A stretch of 64,000 nt of DNA from Petunia secreta (taxonomy: Eukaryota > Streptophyta > Magnoliopsida > Solanales > Solanaceae). Shown in pieces: positions 44,131 through 56,251 of the stretch; the stretch's first letter is position 1; each line of letters opens with the position of its first letter. The stretch lies in the NCBI GenBank assembly GCA_029990175.1, contig JARKIP010000023.1:23765501-23829500 (forward strand). The letters run 5' to 3'. The position numbers and the translations under genes were made by a program. The notes below the pieces were generated by a model. The model was not told the origin of the DNA, did not search any database, and worked only from the letters and a program-made list of their open reading frames with translations.

Positions 44131-45538
44131 ATTCTCAGAGTGCGCAAGTAGTTCGTCAAGATCAGAGTCAGTTTTCTCTTCGTAGCTATCAGCAATCTTT
44201 CCAGTTTCCATTTTTAGCGAAAAAGGTGTTATCATTGCCGTGAGTCTGGTTATCCTTTGGGGAGTTTTCCCTTACTCCAGCAAGTAGACAGTCGCATTCT
44301 TCTTGCCCGCAGGCATCTGCCCAGTCGCAGGGATTTCATTTAGATCTCAATCAGCCAGAGAAATTCCACGATCCAGTAAAGGTTGAGAGCTTGGTGGCAG
44401 TTATTCTTCAGAAGGTAATTATCAGTGTAGCGGCTTAGCTCAGCCGCAGGGGCAGTTCTATGAACTTCCAGTCTGCCAGGCCCAAGTATTTCTTCTTCCC
44501 TTATATGTGAGTAAGATTTGATTCTTCCGATCGATCTGGAGATGGTCTGTCATATCATGTTCCATGGTTTCCTTTGATATTATTTCTATTAAGAATCGGT
44601 TGCGGTAGAGGGGCGAGCTTCCGGTATGATTTATTCCTGGCATTTATAAGACCCTACTAGTTTATTTGGTCTAAATGTGATGGATCTGGGAGTGAGTGTC
44701 GGTATTGTCTGCTTGGCATCTTGTTGTACCACCTTCTATTATTATGTCAAATTAGTTTACCTCTCTTCTCGGAATTCCGTGTTGGTTGGATGATGGAATT
44801 CTAGTTCATCACCATCAGAGAGTGTCATTGTTTCTTCCGATGTAAAGTGATTAGTAAGCAATATTCAATCTACGCATTTCCTCTTGGTTCAAAATGCTAG
44901 AACAGTCATGTTATCCCATGAGCTTATTTGGGTTATAAAAGGGTTTTCTGGTAAATTATAAGAGTTTCCTTCTTATTGGCAGGTTAAATTGGGATGGATG
45001 TTGTTCCATAGAGCTCATTTAATATCTATTTCTTCAATTGCGATTCTTCAGTTAGATTGACTCAGAAATAGTCTAGCTCTGGTAGCAAAGCAAATAAGAA
45101 TATGACCTTCCTGAAGCTCTAATTATTTCTATCCTCATTACATTTCCATTTCTTCTTCGTCCGGCACTAGTGAGCTTGGGCTGTTGGTAGCCGCTTGTGA
45201 GGTTCCCTGTGTTGAGCCAGAGTACGTGTTATTGTAAGCGGGTAAGCATATTATTGTTTTTCAAGACTTTTAAGGGTAATAGAAGTACCATCCATCAGGT
45301 GGTGGTGTTTACGGCAAAGGTATGGAGTTATAAACTCAAGAGTTGCAGCTGTTTAGCAACTCGAAAGGGTAGTTGGTAGCTTAGGTCTGCGTACGTTCAG
45401 CTTTTAGCTAAATCTTCTTTAGTCCAGTAGACTGTGCGAGGATGGTTATTTCTATTCAAATAGCTGCATGAGTTTATGCTTTAAGTGGAGGAGTATTCCT
45501 CCAAATACTGAATGGTAATACTTAATCTCCAAGGCGTT
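44131..45538 (+). mobile_element. E1 internal non-coding region
   Basis: No protein family is recognisable. It aligns with E2 at about 57050-58538 and with the reverse strand of D. Purine-rich AAGTGGAGGAG at 45483-45493 resembles the PPT but lies 1.4 kb from the LTR. Confidence 0.6.
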
Positions 45539-46511
45539 GATACCACTTTTGTCACGACCCAACCTAGGGCCACGACAGAAACCTACAATGAGTGTCGATC
45601 ATTGCTAAACCCACTAATAATCTATTAATGCCAGAGATAAGCTGACAACCTGATCATATATACGTACCTATCTGTTGAAAGCATAAACTCTGGAAAGATG
45701 ACACGACTTTAACTTGCTGGCAATTAGAACATTGAGCCACAAATTCTGCTATGTCACACTTCATTCCGTCCCACTAATAAATCTGCTTAAGATCATGGTA
45801 CATCTTAGTCGAACCTGGATGAACAGTATATCTGGAATAATGTGCCTCTATCATAATCTGTCCACGTAAATCTGCAACATCAGGAACTCAAAGTCTATCT
45901 TTATACATGAGAACACCGTCAGTAGTAACCCTGTATGGTGACTCCGGTTTCCTTCTGGCTATCTGTCTGTATTCAACTAGAACTGGATCCTCATACTGAC
46001 ACTGTTTTACTACATGAAAAGTTAGAGTTAAAGGTCTAGTACAGTTTTTCGTCCATCCATCATTGGCATATCTCCTTCACACCTCAACTTTTTGGGGAGT
46101 TACTTTAGCGTTATAAGTGCACGTGTAATCAACATTGTTGCTGGTATTCTACTTCAGCTCATGGTCCAACTACATGTCTCATTTATTTTGGCTTTTTCAA
46201 GTCATAATATTTCCAATGGAAAGACAATACCTTGAAGTAGATGTTTAGTCTGAAGATCATTCTTGGTCTATATTATACTATCCAGTAGTATCTGCATGAT
46301 CGTTATCCTTATATGATTGACCCTGTTCAGATGAACCTTTGACATACATTAGGATATGAGTAACTACATTACCACAAGGAGCTTCCAGAACAACACTAAC
46401 ATCACCTGGGATGTTGCATAGTGCGTTCGTAAAAATAATATAGCTTGCATCAAATCTTCTATAGTGTGTAGTGACAAGGTACTTCAAAAGCTTCCCCTAT
46501 TGCATCAAGCG
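45539..46511 (-). mobile_element. Insert shared by E1 and E2: antisense gypsy pol fragment with LTR end
   Basis: Absent from D at the matching point. On the minus strand it reads 'QYEDPVLVEYRQIARRKPES', then an integrase zinc domain (HYSRYTVHPGSTKMYHDLKQ and CSNCQQVK, with one TAG at a Trp codon), then about 100 bp of unknown DNA, then GTTGGGTCGTGACA followed by AAAGTGGTATCAACGCC, an LTR end plus PBS-like sequence (about 45571-45536). It looks like a collapsed minus-strand gypsy copy. The integrase part lies at about 45690-46000. Confidence 0.75.
46278..46487 (-). other. Conserved 69-codon antisense ORF, unknown
   Basis: Starts MKYLVTTHYRRFDASYIIFT. An ORF of the same length with about 85% the same residues is in E2 (59262-59471), starting MKYLVTTHYRRLDESYIIFT. 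I recognise no family. It may be a fragment of the captured element. Open frames in both copies may be chance over 210 bp. Confidence 0.35.
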
Positions 46512-46841
46512 TGAGCTAATTTTTAGTTCCATCGACCTGTTCTATATTAAAAGGTATATTGGAGGGGTGATTATCGGCTGAATCATGTTAATCCATCCAA
46601 AGTTCCGTGTATCTTTGTTTCGAAAATGTAGAGCTCTCTTCTCGTAATCGAGGAAGGATCAGCTAAGTTAGAATAAGCTGTACAATGGTATTATCATATT
46701 ATCCAGATATATTTTGTTCCAAAAGTTCGATATGCGTGTTATAATTCTTATCCTGTAATCAGGAAATAATGCCTGTGGAGTGGCTCATGAAGGTCGTGCA
46801 TGTTCTCTTGTTATCCGCACGAATTTTTCTTTAGGCTTAGG

Positions 46842-46879
46842 CTAGTTCGAGGACGAACGAGAGTTTAAGTGGAGGAGAA
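46842..46879 (+). promoter_or_regulatory. Element E1 pre-PPT hairpin and polypurine tract
   Basis: CTAGTTCGAGGACGAACGAG (46842-46861) is the AGGA-loop hairpin with one mismatch. AGTGGAGGAGAA (46868-46879) is the PPT. Confidence 0.85.
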
Positions 46880-48238
46880 TGAAACGACCTCGGTTAGTTG
46901 TTTCGGAAGATAGGACTCCGATTGGTGTGCCGATAATTTTAAAATTTTCGTAATGTCCATTAGGACATGTCTGTAAAATTTGAGCTAAATCAGACCTAGT
47001 TTGGTCGGCATCGAAAGAAGGTTTCAGTTGTTATTGTCGATAAATATTAAAAAGAGATTTTCGAGCTCGGTTTTGGCGAATGAGCTCCAATTTAAAATCC
47101 GAAAGCGCCGTTAGGTTCGTATGATAATTTGTGACTTTTGTGAACTTTCGAAAGTGAATTTTGATGTTGTTCGGCTAGTTTCCGCTGGAATGCCGAAAGT
47201 TAAATAATTTGATTTTTTTTTTCTATTTAAATTCGCATCTTGAGTTTCGGGAGTCCGATTTGAGATCCCCCTTAGCGAATATGTTACATATATTTTGTAT
47301 ATCTTGTATGCAAAAGTTGGAATTATTTCGAATATCATAGGGTACCGTTTTAATTTTTGTCACGAAAAGAAAAGAAAATAAAAGAAAATGAAAAAGGAAA
47401 ACAGAAAACGACAAAAAAAAGAAATGAAAGAAAGAGAATGGGCTATGTCGGCTAAGCTAAGGATTATGATACAAACAGAAACAGAAAAAGAAACTCAAAC
47501 CAAAAGAGAATATGCAGAAAAAATGCCAGAAAATGCGAAAATAGCCGGAGAAAAATAGTATTTTTACCCCAAACATTCAAGTAATGATCCTAATATATTA
47601 TTTGATTTTATTACGTATGTTTGAATATATTTTGACGGTAAAAATTGGAATATTAGACATCATTTTAATAAGTTCAATTAATCGTTTAAAGGGTCAAATG
47701 GACCCCGATAATAAAATTGCTTATATATTCGTACTCAGTGAGTTTTGGGAAACATATAAATATAATTTTTTAAGGGTTTGGTTATGTGACCTTAAACCTA
47801 TACATAGGCCTGGCCTGCGTATTGCGTATTCGAATAGAGTATCAGGTTCCTACCTGGATTGCCCTAAGATGTGAGGAATGAGGCCTTTAGCCTAATTTGA
47901 TATATTTTTCTGCTTATTGAATAAAGTGGGATCGGTTGGCAATGAAACCAAAGGACAAAGAGGTTATTGAGAGGTTGTGCTAACTTTTGGAAGAGGTAAG
48001 TGTTTATATCCATTTCTTTGGAGGCACCTGACCTCGTGGATTTTCTACCACGTGTTTCTTACTTGTGTAGCTGCCGATAGGCGTACTCATTAGGCCTTAG
48101 CTTTGGATTTACATTGTATATTATATGTTATGTCCTGTTGTTGGTATTGCATTGAGGATCTGAGCATTGTACTCTGCTGTGAGTTGACATATACTTCACG
48201 GCAGTCGATGAGAGTCTCTCGCCGGTGAAGGGTTATTC

Positions 48239-48525
48239 ATTGCATCATATTGAGGGTAGGAGGATTCCGCTCTCGGAGCAGGAGGATTCCGCTCCATTGC
48301 ATCATATTGAGGGTATGAGGATTCCGCCCTTGGAGCAGGAGGATTCCGCTCCATTGCATCATATTGAGGGTAGGAGGATTCCGCCCTCGGAGCAGGAGGA
48401 TTCCGCTCCATTGCATCATACTGAAGGTAGGAGGATTCCGCCCTCGGAGCAGGAGGATTCCGCTCCATTGCCTCATATTGAGGGTAGGACGTTTCCGCCC
48501 TCAGAGCAGGAGGATTCCGCTCCAT
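48239..48525 (+). repeat. 57-bp minisatellite, 5 copies
   Basis: Same unit as 41491-41950, but five rather than eight copies, so the arrays changed length since insertion. Confidence 0.92.
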
Positions 48526-48693
48526 TCATTTGGCACATGTGACCCTTTGCATCATATTTCATTTCATCTCATTTTATTTCATTTCATTTCATTTCATACC
48601 ATTGTGTAGACTTATGGTACATAACTACTGTTCTGCTTCTACGTGCATTGCTTATTTGCCTATATATTTCTGGCTCGTATTCTAGGTTGCGGG

Positions 48694-48833
48694 GATCGGG
48701 TTGCACGCTGCAATGTTATAAATATATGGATTGGGCTGCACGCCGTAACAGTATAAATATATGGATTGGGTTGCACGCCGCGACATGATGAATATATGGA
48801 TCGGGTTGCACACCGCAACAGGATGTATTTCTG
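48694..48833 (+). repeat. 35-bp minisatellite, 4 copies
   Basis: GATCGGGTTGCACG-type units start at 48694, 48729, 48764 and 48799. Confidence 0.9.
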
Positions 48834-49483
48834 ATTGTTGATCTGTTTGGGATACCTATATGTTTTGGTTATCTTACGTTCCTGGTTGTTGATGAGTTTG
48901 TCATTCCATACGCATTTCTAGTTATTATCTGGCTCTGCCTTTTTATAATTTAAATAAGAGAAATTTTGTTTATCTATTTCTCCTCCCTAGCTGGCTATCC
49001 TATTCTTTGAGGTTGCTAGTCTGCCCCACTTATTGAGTCCTTTTGACTCACCCTTGTTTGTTGTTTGTTTTTATCTATCTATTTTGTTTCGACAGGTTCG
49101 CTCTAGGATTGAGTTCACCACGTTGTGAAGGAGCGAAGACGACTTCTGCTGTTAGGGTGAGCCAGCTTTTATTCTGGTGGCCACCGGATTTATGTCTATT
49201 ATTTCAGTTACATTTTGCCCCCTTCAGGAGGTATTTGTCTTCTTTTGTACTCTTAGATGTCTAGTCTGGATAGCCGTAAACCTAGTAAGTGGGTAGTCAG
49301 CTGTAATTTATTTTTTGTTACAGCTTAGAGGTATCATTATGTTTGTACTTTTTCTAAGTCTTGTTATTATTTATAAAATGAATTATATTTATTTTCCTAA
49401 TTTAATTGATAAGGGTTCGCCCGACGGGTCTAGGGAAGGATGTCGGGTGCCCTCACGGCCTAACCGGATTCTGGGTCGTGTCA

Positions 49484-51240
49484 AGAAATTAACTTATACT
49501 ACTATAATATAGATAAAAGTAGTGGCTATTTAAAAAAATTAAGAAAGGGAAAATAAAACAAAATAAATAATACTACGTAATAGATAGTATATTACTAATA
49601 TAATAAAAATAGAAGTAGTAATACTTATAGTAATTTAAAAGAAACACGATGATGAGATAGATAATAGTATATGTAGTATAAAGAAAGTTTATAATAATAA
49701 TAATAATACTAAAACAAAAGATGTTAGAAAAAATAAAAATGTTAGAAGCAGAAAGGAAAATGTTAGAAGAAATAATTAGTATAGTACTGTTAGATGAAAG
49801 TTGAGATTTTTAAGTTTAATTTACTTTAACTAAACAAGACAATTTCCGAAAAATTTCAAATTTAAAAAGAGTTGGAAATCATTGGATTCACTTGATAATA
49901 TTTATAATAAAATCTCAATTTTGTAACACGTATTTATCTAAAGAATAATTGCTTATTGCTAATTCAATTATGTTTTGCTCACTAAGAAATAATCAATTAA
50001 TAAAACACGCCATGAGGTTATGTAAAATCAATTGAGTTAAAACTAGTGACGATTAAACCCAAACAATTTTCTTGCTTGAATTGTGCTAAAAAGTAGTAAA
50101 AACTTCGTGAGAATATTTTCACCAAAAATCAATAATCTTTCTTACAACAATTTCTCCGTGAGAATTAAAACTGAGGTAATCAAGATTACGGGTTTGGAAT
50201 GATAAATTACTAAAAATTACTTTCACACTATTATTTTGTTCATCGGTTATTCATATATTAATTTTGCTTCGTGAGAATTACAAAATTAATATATCAATAA
50301 CTTAGAGATAAAATACATAGATGTGATAGTACTTGTTAAGTAAAAAATATCATTATAGCACAGTATGAAATCAAGTTGAAAGTTTCAAGCCAAGTATGGT
50401 TTTAAAATTAAGATAATATTATAAATATATCAAGCTTCATCAACTATCCCAACAAAAGAGATTACTCCATTATGGAGTAACAAAAACTAAAAAGGAATTT
50501 AAAAAGACTAAAAATATTTTTACTACAAAGAGAAGAAGAGAGAGACCAAGAGTAATTCTTATCTTGCTAGAGAGAAAAGAAGAAAATGATTAAAATGGAT
50601 AAAAATGGCTTGTTCTTCTACAGAAGAGGGAGTGGCTATTTATAGCCAAAGATGGGTCCTCACTTATGGAAAAGTGAGATGTAAATTTCCCAAATGATAT
50701 CTCTTTCTCTTCAAATCCCATGTGCTAGCTCACACTTAGACCAATATAGATGGCAATGTAGTTTTCTACCTTTACATCCCATGTGCTAGCTATCTTTAAT
50801 TTACTTTGGTAAAAGTTGAGAACAAAGTAGCTTTTTCTTCAAATCTCATGTACATTCCCAATTTAGTTGCTACTTTGACAAATGTGACTTTTTTCTTCAT
50901 TCTTATCCATATGCTAGCATTCTTCAATTTACTTTGGCAAAAGTGAAAGACCAAAGAAATTTTTTCTTCAATTTTCCACATACCAATTCCACATTTGCTT
51001 TTTTGGAGTTTGTTTGCCCAAAGTGACTTTACTTCTTTCCTTGCTAGAAATCTCCTAAAGAAATTACTTTGGCAAAAGTAGCTTCTCTTTTCTAGCTTCT
51101 TTATTTTTTTCTTTTCCAAGTATTTCTTTTTTTCTTGAAGAACTGTTGGAAAATATGCGAGAATATGATATAAATATTCATGTTTTATTTTGAAATATTT
51201 ATTTTTTATATTAAAAATACATGAATAATTATATCCATCA
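49484..51240 (-). mobile_element. Element B 5' LTR and leader remainder
   Basis: The right end (minus-strand TGATGGATATAATTATTC at 51240) is the LTR start, with the last 413 bp matching 1252-1665. Minus-strand GGCTATAAATAGCC (50648-50635) is a strong TATA box about 600 bp into the LTR. The left limit of the LTR is unclear; 49484-49900 is AT-rich with AATAAT runs and continues the leader at 38308-38834. Confidence 0.7.
50635..50648 (-). promoter_or_regulatory. TATA box of element B LTR
   Basis: Minus-strand GGCTATAAATAGCC, a consensus TATAAATA core placed as expected for transcription leftwards into B. Confidence 0.65.
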
Positions 51241-51759
51241 CTCCCGATCGATCAAGCAGTATTGAGCTGCTAGCTTTCGAAGTTGCCTGCTTTCTTCCTT
51301 TCCTTCAGAGAGTGTTCCCTTGTCTTAGAATTCAGTTAGCGCATGACACCAGTCCAAGATGGGTCATGTGGTGTGAACTTCAGGGTCGAACAGATTTGAA
51401 TGAGTTAGCTCGATCCTCGTCTCTGGGATATCTGTATTTACATATGTATCAGCTGCTAGGTTGGCTAGCATATCGACCTCTGTGTCTTCTTCTCTTTGAA
51501 CAAACTAGTATTTGTGGAAATTTTTTATTGGGCCTCTACTTAGTCTAAGTACTCCTGCATGGTAGTGTCTTTGGCTGTGAAGACTCTGTTCACTTGATTG
51601 ACCATCACCTGGGAGTCGCTATATAGATTGACCTCCTTGGCCCCAAATATATAAGCTAATTCAAGAGCAATTAACGAGCCTTACGGAAGGTTTTCCCATA
51701 TGGTGATTTAATTGTCAGGTCGAGGTCAGTGCATTCGACGTTTGGTGTCACATTATATA

Positions 51760-52180
51760 GATTATCCATTCCCCGAGGCTGATTTCTTTTATTGTCTTCA
51801 GTTATTCTTCGGCTTTTGGTGTCATCTTAACACTAAAATCAGAAACGAAATATGCAAGGATATGTGACTTGATGGCCCTGCGCGGCTGATAAATAATTTC
51901 ATACTTTCCCAGTTCAGCAGCCTATTAAGTCATCCTCCTTGAGAATCCAAGCTTGTGTAAAATGGTCTGTAACGGGAAAGAGAAGACCATAATTACCATA
52001 TGGTTCCAAAACCATGGTCGCAAACTCTGAGCGGCCATGACCACCACTGACACAAGCTGATATGAAAGTGGGAGATGCACTTCTGCACCTAAGAGTGGCT
52101 TACTAGCGTACTTCACATAGAGATGTGTTCCGCCTTCTTCTCGTGTGAGATCCGAACTCGCAGCCACTTCCAAATTGTGA
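51760..52180 (-). pseudogene. Element I RNase H remnant
   Basis: Readable pieces are VKYASKPLLGAEVHLPLSYQ, AAQSLRPWFWNHMVIM and 'LHKLGFSRRMT', then, after stops, 'AAELGKYEIIYQPR' and 'AIKSHILAYFVSDF'. The order matches the Tat-type RNase H (ALLGAE, LRPYFQ, GRMTKWA, QPRxAIKGQ). Catalytic residues cannot be judged. Confidence 0.7.
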
Positions 52181-52294
52181 TGTATAGCAAGAGATGCTCC
52201 ATCTGAGAGGGCTCGGTTAATGTTATGGGTCTCACAAGGTTTTCTTTATCATCCCTGCCAGTATTCGACTACAAAGCCTCGGACATTCAGGATC

Positions 52295-52930
52295 TTAATG
52301 CTTAACTAATACTTCAGAAAGTTGATACCACAATTCTGCTAATTGTGGGATCAGATCGCTTATCACAGAGATCCGGTCTTTGAGCTCTATTATTTTTCCT
52401 ACGGCCCTGCGCTCATCTAACATACTCATTTTTTCTTCGGTTCTGATTGTATTTACTTCTGCTTTCAGGCTCGTGCTGGTGTCCGCATCAGATGCAAAAT
52501 CTTCCTCATGCAAAGACTGCTCGCTTTGAAATTTGCTTATTGTGAATGAGGTCGAGTATCTAAGAACTCGATGAAGTGTTGAGGGTACTCCCCTCACTCT
52601 ATGTATCCAAGGTCTTCCTAAGATGCCGTCATACGAGAGGTCGCAGGTCACTACATAGAAGGATGTTTGCTTCATTACGCCTGGGATGAGAATTGGCACA
52701 GCTATTTCTCCGACCAGCTTCTCACTCGTACTATTGAAGCTGGTTACTATGAAGGAGCTCGGGTCTATCTACCACTTAAGCTCCATTATTTGGATCACCT
52801 CCCATCGAACGATGTTAACGCCGCTTCCAGGATCCACTAGGGCTTGCTTGATATGAGTGTCAAGCATCTTGATAGCGATAGTCAGACCGTCGTGACATAA
52901 ATTGTGGGGTTCTTTCATGTTTTCCTTGTT
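52295..52930 (-). pseudogene. Element I protease region
   Basis: On the minus strand the region reads CHDGLTIAIKMLDTHIKQAL, then the active site LVDPGSGVNI. After a stop it continues in the open part 52699-52295: FYVVTCDLSYDGILGRPWIH and VPSTLHRVLRYSTSF, diagnostic of Tat-lineage elements. It ends 120 bp before the RNase H remnant, so about 1 kb of RT has been deleted. Confidence 0.8.
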
Positions 52931-53029
52931 AAATTCGATCATGATGATTTGGGGCCTCTATTTTGATGCCTCTCGAGCCTCATCGGGCACTGGTTCAGAA
53001 AATATTGTGTTAATGCTCCGATTTTCCTT

Positions 53030-54110
53030 GAAGTCAGATGTCTTTGGCCATTTTCCCCCTTCCACAAGTAGGTCTTTGAGGTGTCCTTCTTTCAGCAGAT
53101 GTGTGGTCTAGAGGATCAGAGCCTTGCGACTAACCGTATCATGGCCGTTTCCCCTATGAAAATTGCAGTAGGTCGATGATCTTTTGTCTGGTGGTGCTCT
53201 TGATGGTTGGAGGCTAGTGCACCCTTGAGCCTTTTTCCCAAAATGATTGCTGACTAGCTCTACTGCGCTTACTCGTAGCCCGAAATCTTAAAAGTTGTGC
53301 GGCTCGAAACTTTTCTCGTGGGACCCTGCTCCTCTATTGTAATTCTATTTCTCTAGTGGCTTTGCAGGATCTGCTCGATACTGCATTCTTCCCTTCGTTC
53401 TCCTCTCGCCGATGTCTGCCTCCAAGGTAGGAATGCTCGCTCACTTCCTTCATGAATCTTCATCATATGCTAGGGATTGTTCAGGCTCAAGACAGAGCTT
53501 TTCATTGTACCGCTGGTGTAGGGCTTCCATGTTATCACCGGATGTAGGGTGAGACTCCAGTACAGCTCTCGTATTGCCAGCGAACGTCAGGAGTGGAGGC
53601 TTTTGCCGAAGGCAACCATAGCTATGATGTCGGGCACTGGGGGAAGCTCCATACATTCCCTCGGTAATCTCTCTATATAATCCTTCAATAGCTCTCCGTC
53701 ATGCCGGTTGATCTCGAAGATATCCTTCATACGTTTCTCTCGCTTGCGGGCACTGGAGTATGCCTTTTTGAAAAGGTCTTGCATCTTGGTGAATGAATCG
53801 ATTGACCCAAAACGGAGCTGAGTGTACCACGTGAGGGCCCCCTTAGTTAGGGTAGAATTTAACCTTTTCACCAGAGCCAAACGGGTTTCTTATTTTCTGA
53901 TCTCGTTGCTCTTGACAATCGTGTAGTAGGCAGCGATGTGCTCATCTGAATTAGTGGTTCTGTCATGCTTAAGGTTGTCTCGTAGAAAGAAGTGCTTAGG
54001 TACGTGTATCAATGTAGCTATCGCTTTGTATACATGCTTGAAGAACTTTTGGTCATCTACGACTGTAACCTGGGGTGGAGCACCTGGCATAATACCGATC
54101 TGATCGTGGA
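53030..54110 (-). pseudogene. gag: Element I Gag remnant
   Basis: Capsid part in open pieces 54090-53890 and 53880-53587: LTKGALTWYTQLRFGSIDSF, then 'KRMKDIFEINRHDGELLKDY' and 'RLPRECMELPPV', the Tat Gag pattern. The C-terminal part near 53190-53050 reads 'TYCNFHRGNGHDT' and 'LLKEGHLKDLLVEGGKWPK', matching the Tat 'CxFHxxxGHxTxxC...GHLxEF' region with later residues lost. Stops separate the pieces. Confidence 0.8.
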
Positions 54111-54882
54111 TGGCTTTTAGCCTCTCAAGGATGTTCTGAATGACATATGTTCCTTCGATGCCATCATTACTGGCCGATGTGGAGCTTCATAGAGCAGTCT
54201 CCATATTAATTCTCTGTCTGGGGATGGAAGCTGGTGATGTCGCATCCTATTTTATACCGAACCAGTTAAAGTTCGAAATAGGGGGTGCGACTTAGTGGGT
54301 AACTCACGGGTAAAGAGTTGGAGTCGCCACCTAACATATTTTTAACTACGCGTACTAGGGCACCTATTTTGTTTCTAGCTACTTTTATAATTAACTTCGA
54401 AACTTAGTCTACGAACCAGATATTCTAGGTAAGAGGTTCAAGTTAACTCGAGAGGAAGGGATTAGGCACCTCTCAAGCTCCATTAAATGTGGTTACCGGT
54501 CGGACTTATAATTGGGATTCAAAACAAGCAGCGAAGTAAATGAACTAAGTAACTAAGAATAAACTAATAATTTGAATGACTAGTAAAATATGCATATGGT
54601 ATTAAGTAAAGAGGTGTGATTTGCTAATGGCTTCCTCCTTGGAGAATTACACCTTGCAAAAAGATGAAAATAAATTAGTAAAATAATAATAATAATAAAT
54701 AATAATAAAAATAATAATAAATACTAATAATAATAACAATAGTAATAAGAGGGTTTTTCTTTGAATTTTTTTCTTCCAAAATAGGTTGTCGTCTCTCATC
54801 CAATTTTACCTCGCAACATTTAAAGAAAATTAGTTAGTGAATAATACTATTATTAATAATAATGAAAATAATGAAAATGATG

Positions 54883-54884
<2 letters not shown>

Positions 54885-54979
<95 letters not shown>

Positions 54980-55004
54980 GAAGAAGAAGAAGAAGAAGAA
55001 GAAG
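54885..55004 (+). repeat. AAT then AAG microsatellite
   Basis: About 31 AAT units followed by eight AAG units, with looser AAT sequence from 54680. The poly-Asn/Lys frame over it is an artefact. Confidence 0.95.
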
Positions 55005-56251
55005 AATAAGAGTAATAATAATAGTTTTAAAATAAAGGAGAAAGGGATTTTTAAAAGTGTAGGCTCAGAATATGTATTGCATCAAGCAGAGGTTAGGGAT
55101 GTCGGTACGGCTGCAAACACGAAGTCGGTCGTGTTGCTATGCCAAGCACCTCCAATCCCGCTACTCCACTATCGCTTACTTTGCCAAGAGATATGCATCA
55201 TCCTCGCCTATTTTTTTTAGGGACGTGGGGAGTATAACGGGGCTGATTTTAGGCCTCCAAACGTCATTGGGCTATGTGTAGTATCGTGTTCAAAACAGTC
55301 CGTAGGCCTCAAATCCAAATTAATTATTGAATTATTTTCGTTGGCCTAAATTGATGTAGCATCCGTCAATTCTTTGTATATCCGTCAATTCCATTGTGTA
55401 GCCTAAAACAAAATTATTTTCATAGGCTTTGTACATGTCGCTGCTTAAATAGCAACAGAGCCAACAAAGTAACACCAAGACCAGCAGGGACAAATATGTA
55501 TAGCAAGACCCATCATATACTATAACAAATATCTGCATCCAGTAGAACAATCAAACAGGAACATCCTGCATACAAACCAAAAAAAAAAAACAACGGCACC
55601 ATTCCTCTAGCGAAAAAAACAGTGGCAACAGAGCCGAGCAACGCCATCAGTGTAAGGCTTTAGATATTTCCAATCTAAACATTGATAATGTCATAATAGA
55701 TCTGAGAAATAAACAAAGAAAGAAAGATCAGTAGCATCAGATTGAGAAATAAGAAACGCGCAGTAAGTCAGAGCATCGGGATTGAGAAATAAGAAACGCA
55801 CAGTAAGTCAGAGCATCAGGACTTCGCGGAATGGAGATGTCATTATTCAGAGGCGATTTCCGGTGAACGGAAAATGGGAAAAAGGCGAGGGTTACGACCG
55901 GTGGTTTTCCCGGTAGGAATCGAGGGCGTTACCACCAAAATCGATATCCTTGGTCCTTTGCAATTGGTACCCCAATTTCAGTCAACTCCCTTGCTTCTTT
56001 CTTTGTTTCACGATGGCAGCGATGATGTTTCCGTCGATGTTTGAACTGTGAAATCGGGGGTCCTCTGTTTGTGTGTGGTGTAAGGAGGATAGGAGAAGAG
56101 GGTCGGGTAATGTGAGGAAGAGAGAGTTGATGTGTTGTATTTTTTGAGTGTATGTGCTTCTATATTGCCCGTATGTAATGGTGTAGGTAGTGAGTGTGTG
56201 TAGATGTGCTTTTGAGTGCAAATGAGGATGTGAAACGACCTCGGTCAGTCG

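Larger units (their letters stand above)
47996..49095 (+). other. Putative intron inside E1 3' LTR
   Basis: Donor GAAGAG|GTAAGTG and acceptor TTTTGTTTCGACAG|G enclose 1100 nt. Confidence 0.5.
38835..49483 (+). mobile_element. Element E1: non-autonomous chromovirus-type retrotransposon, target duplication AGAAA
   Basis: LTRs at 38835-42901 and 46880-49483 flank a 3.98-kb interior. AGAAA flanks both sides (38830-38834, 49484-49488). The 5' LTR is longer because of a 1.27-kb DNA transposon. LTR divergence is about 7-8% by eye over the first 170 bp, so it is clearly older than A. The interior has gag remnants, non-coding DNA shared with D and E2, and an antisense integrase insert; there is no RT. 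PBS, PPT, hairpin and LTR ends match A. Confidence 0.88.
46880..49483 (+). mobile_element. Element E1 3' LTR
   Basis: 2604 bp, TGAAACGACC...GGGTCGTGTCA, without the TIR transposon. Contains five 57-bp units (48239-48525), four 35-bp units (48694-48833), donor at 47996 and acceptor ending 49095. Confidence 0.88.
51241..54237 (-). mobile_element. Element I internal region (Tat/Ogre-like), decayed
   Basis: Minus-strand order from the right: Gag (54110), Gag zinc-region remnant (about 53190), protease (about 52870) and RNase H (52180). RT is missing between protease and RNase H. 51241-51760 probably holds further RNase H/linker sequence but is too decayed to place. The B 5' LTR ends at 51240, so the rest of I should lie left of the window. 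Confidence 0.7.

Noticed and set aside
54837..55220. Poly-asparagine ORF of 127 codons
   Set aside because: Translation of the AAT/AAG microsatellite.
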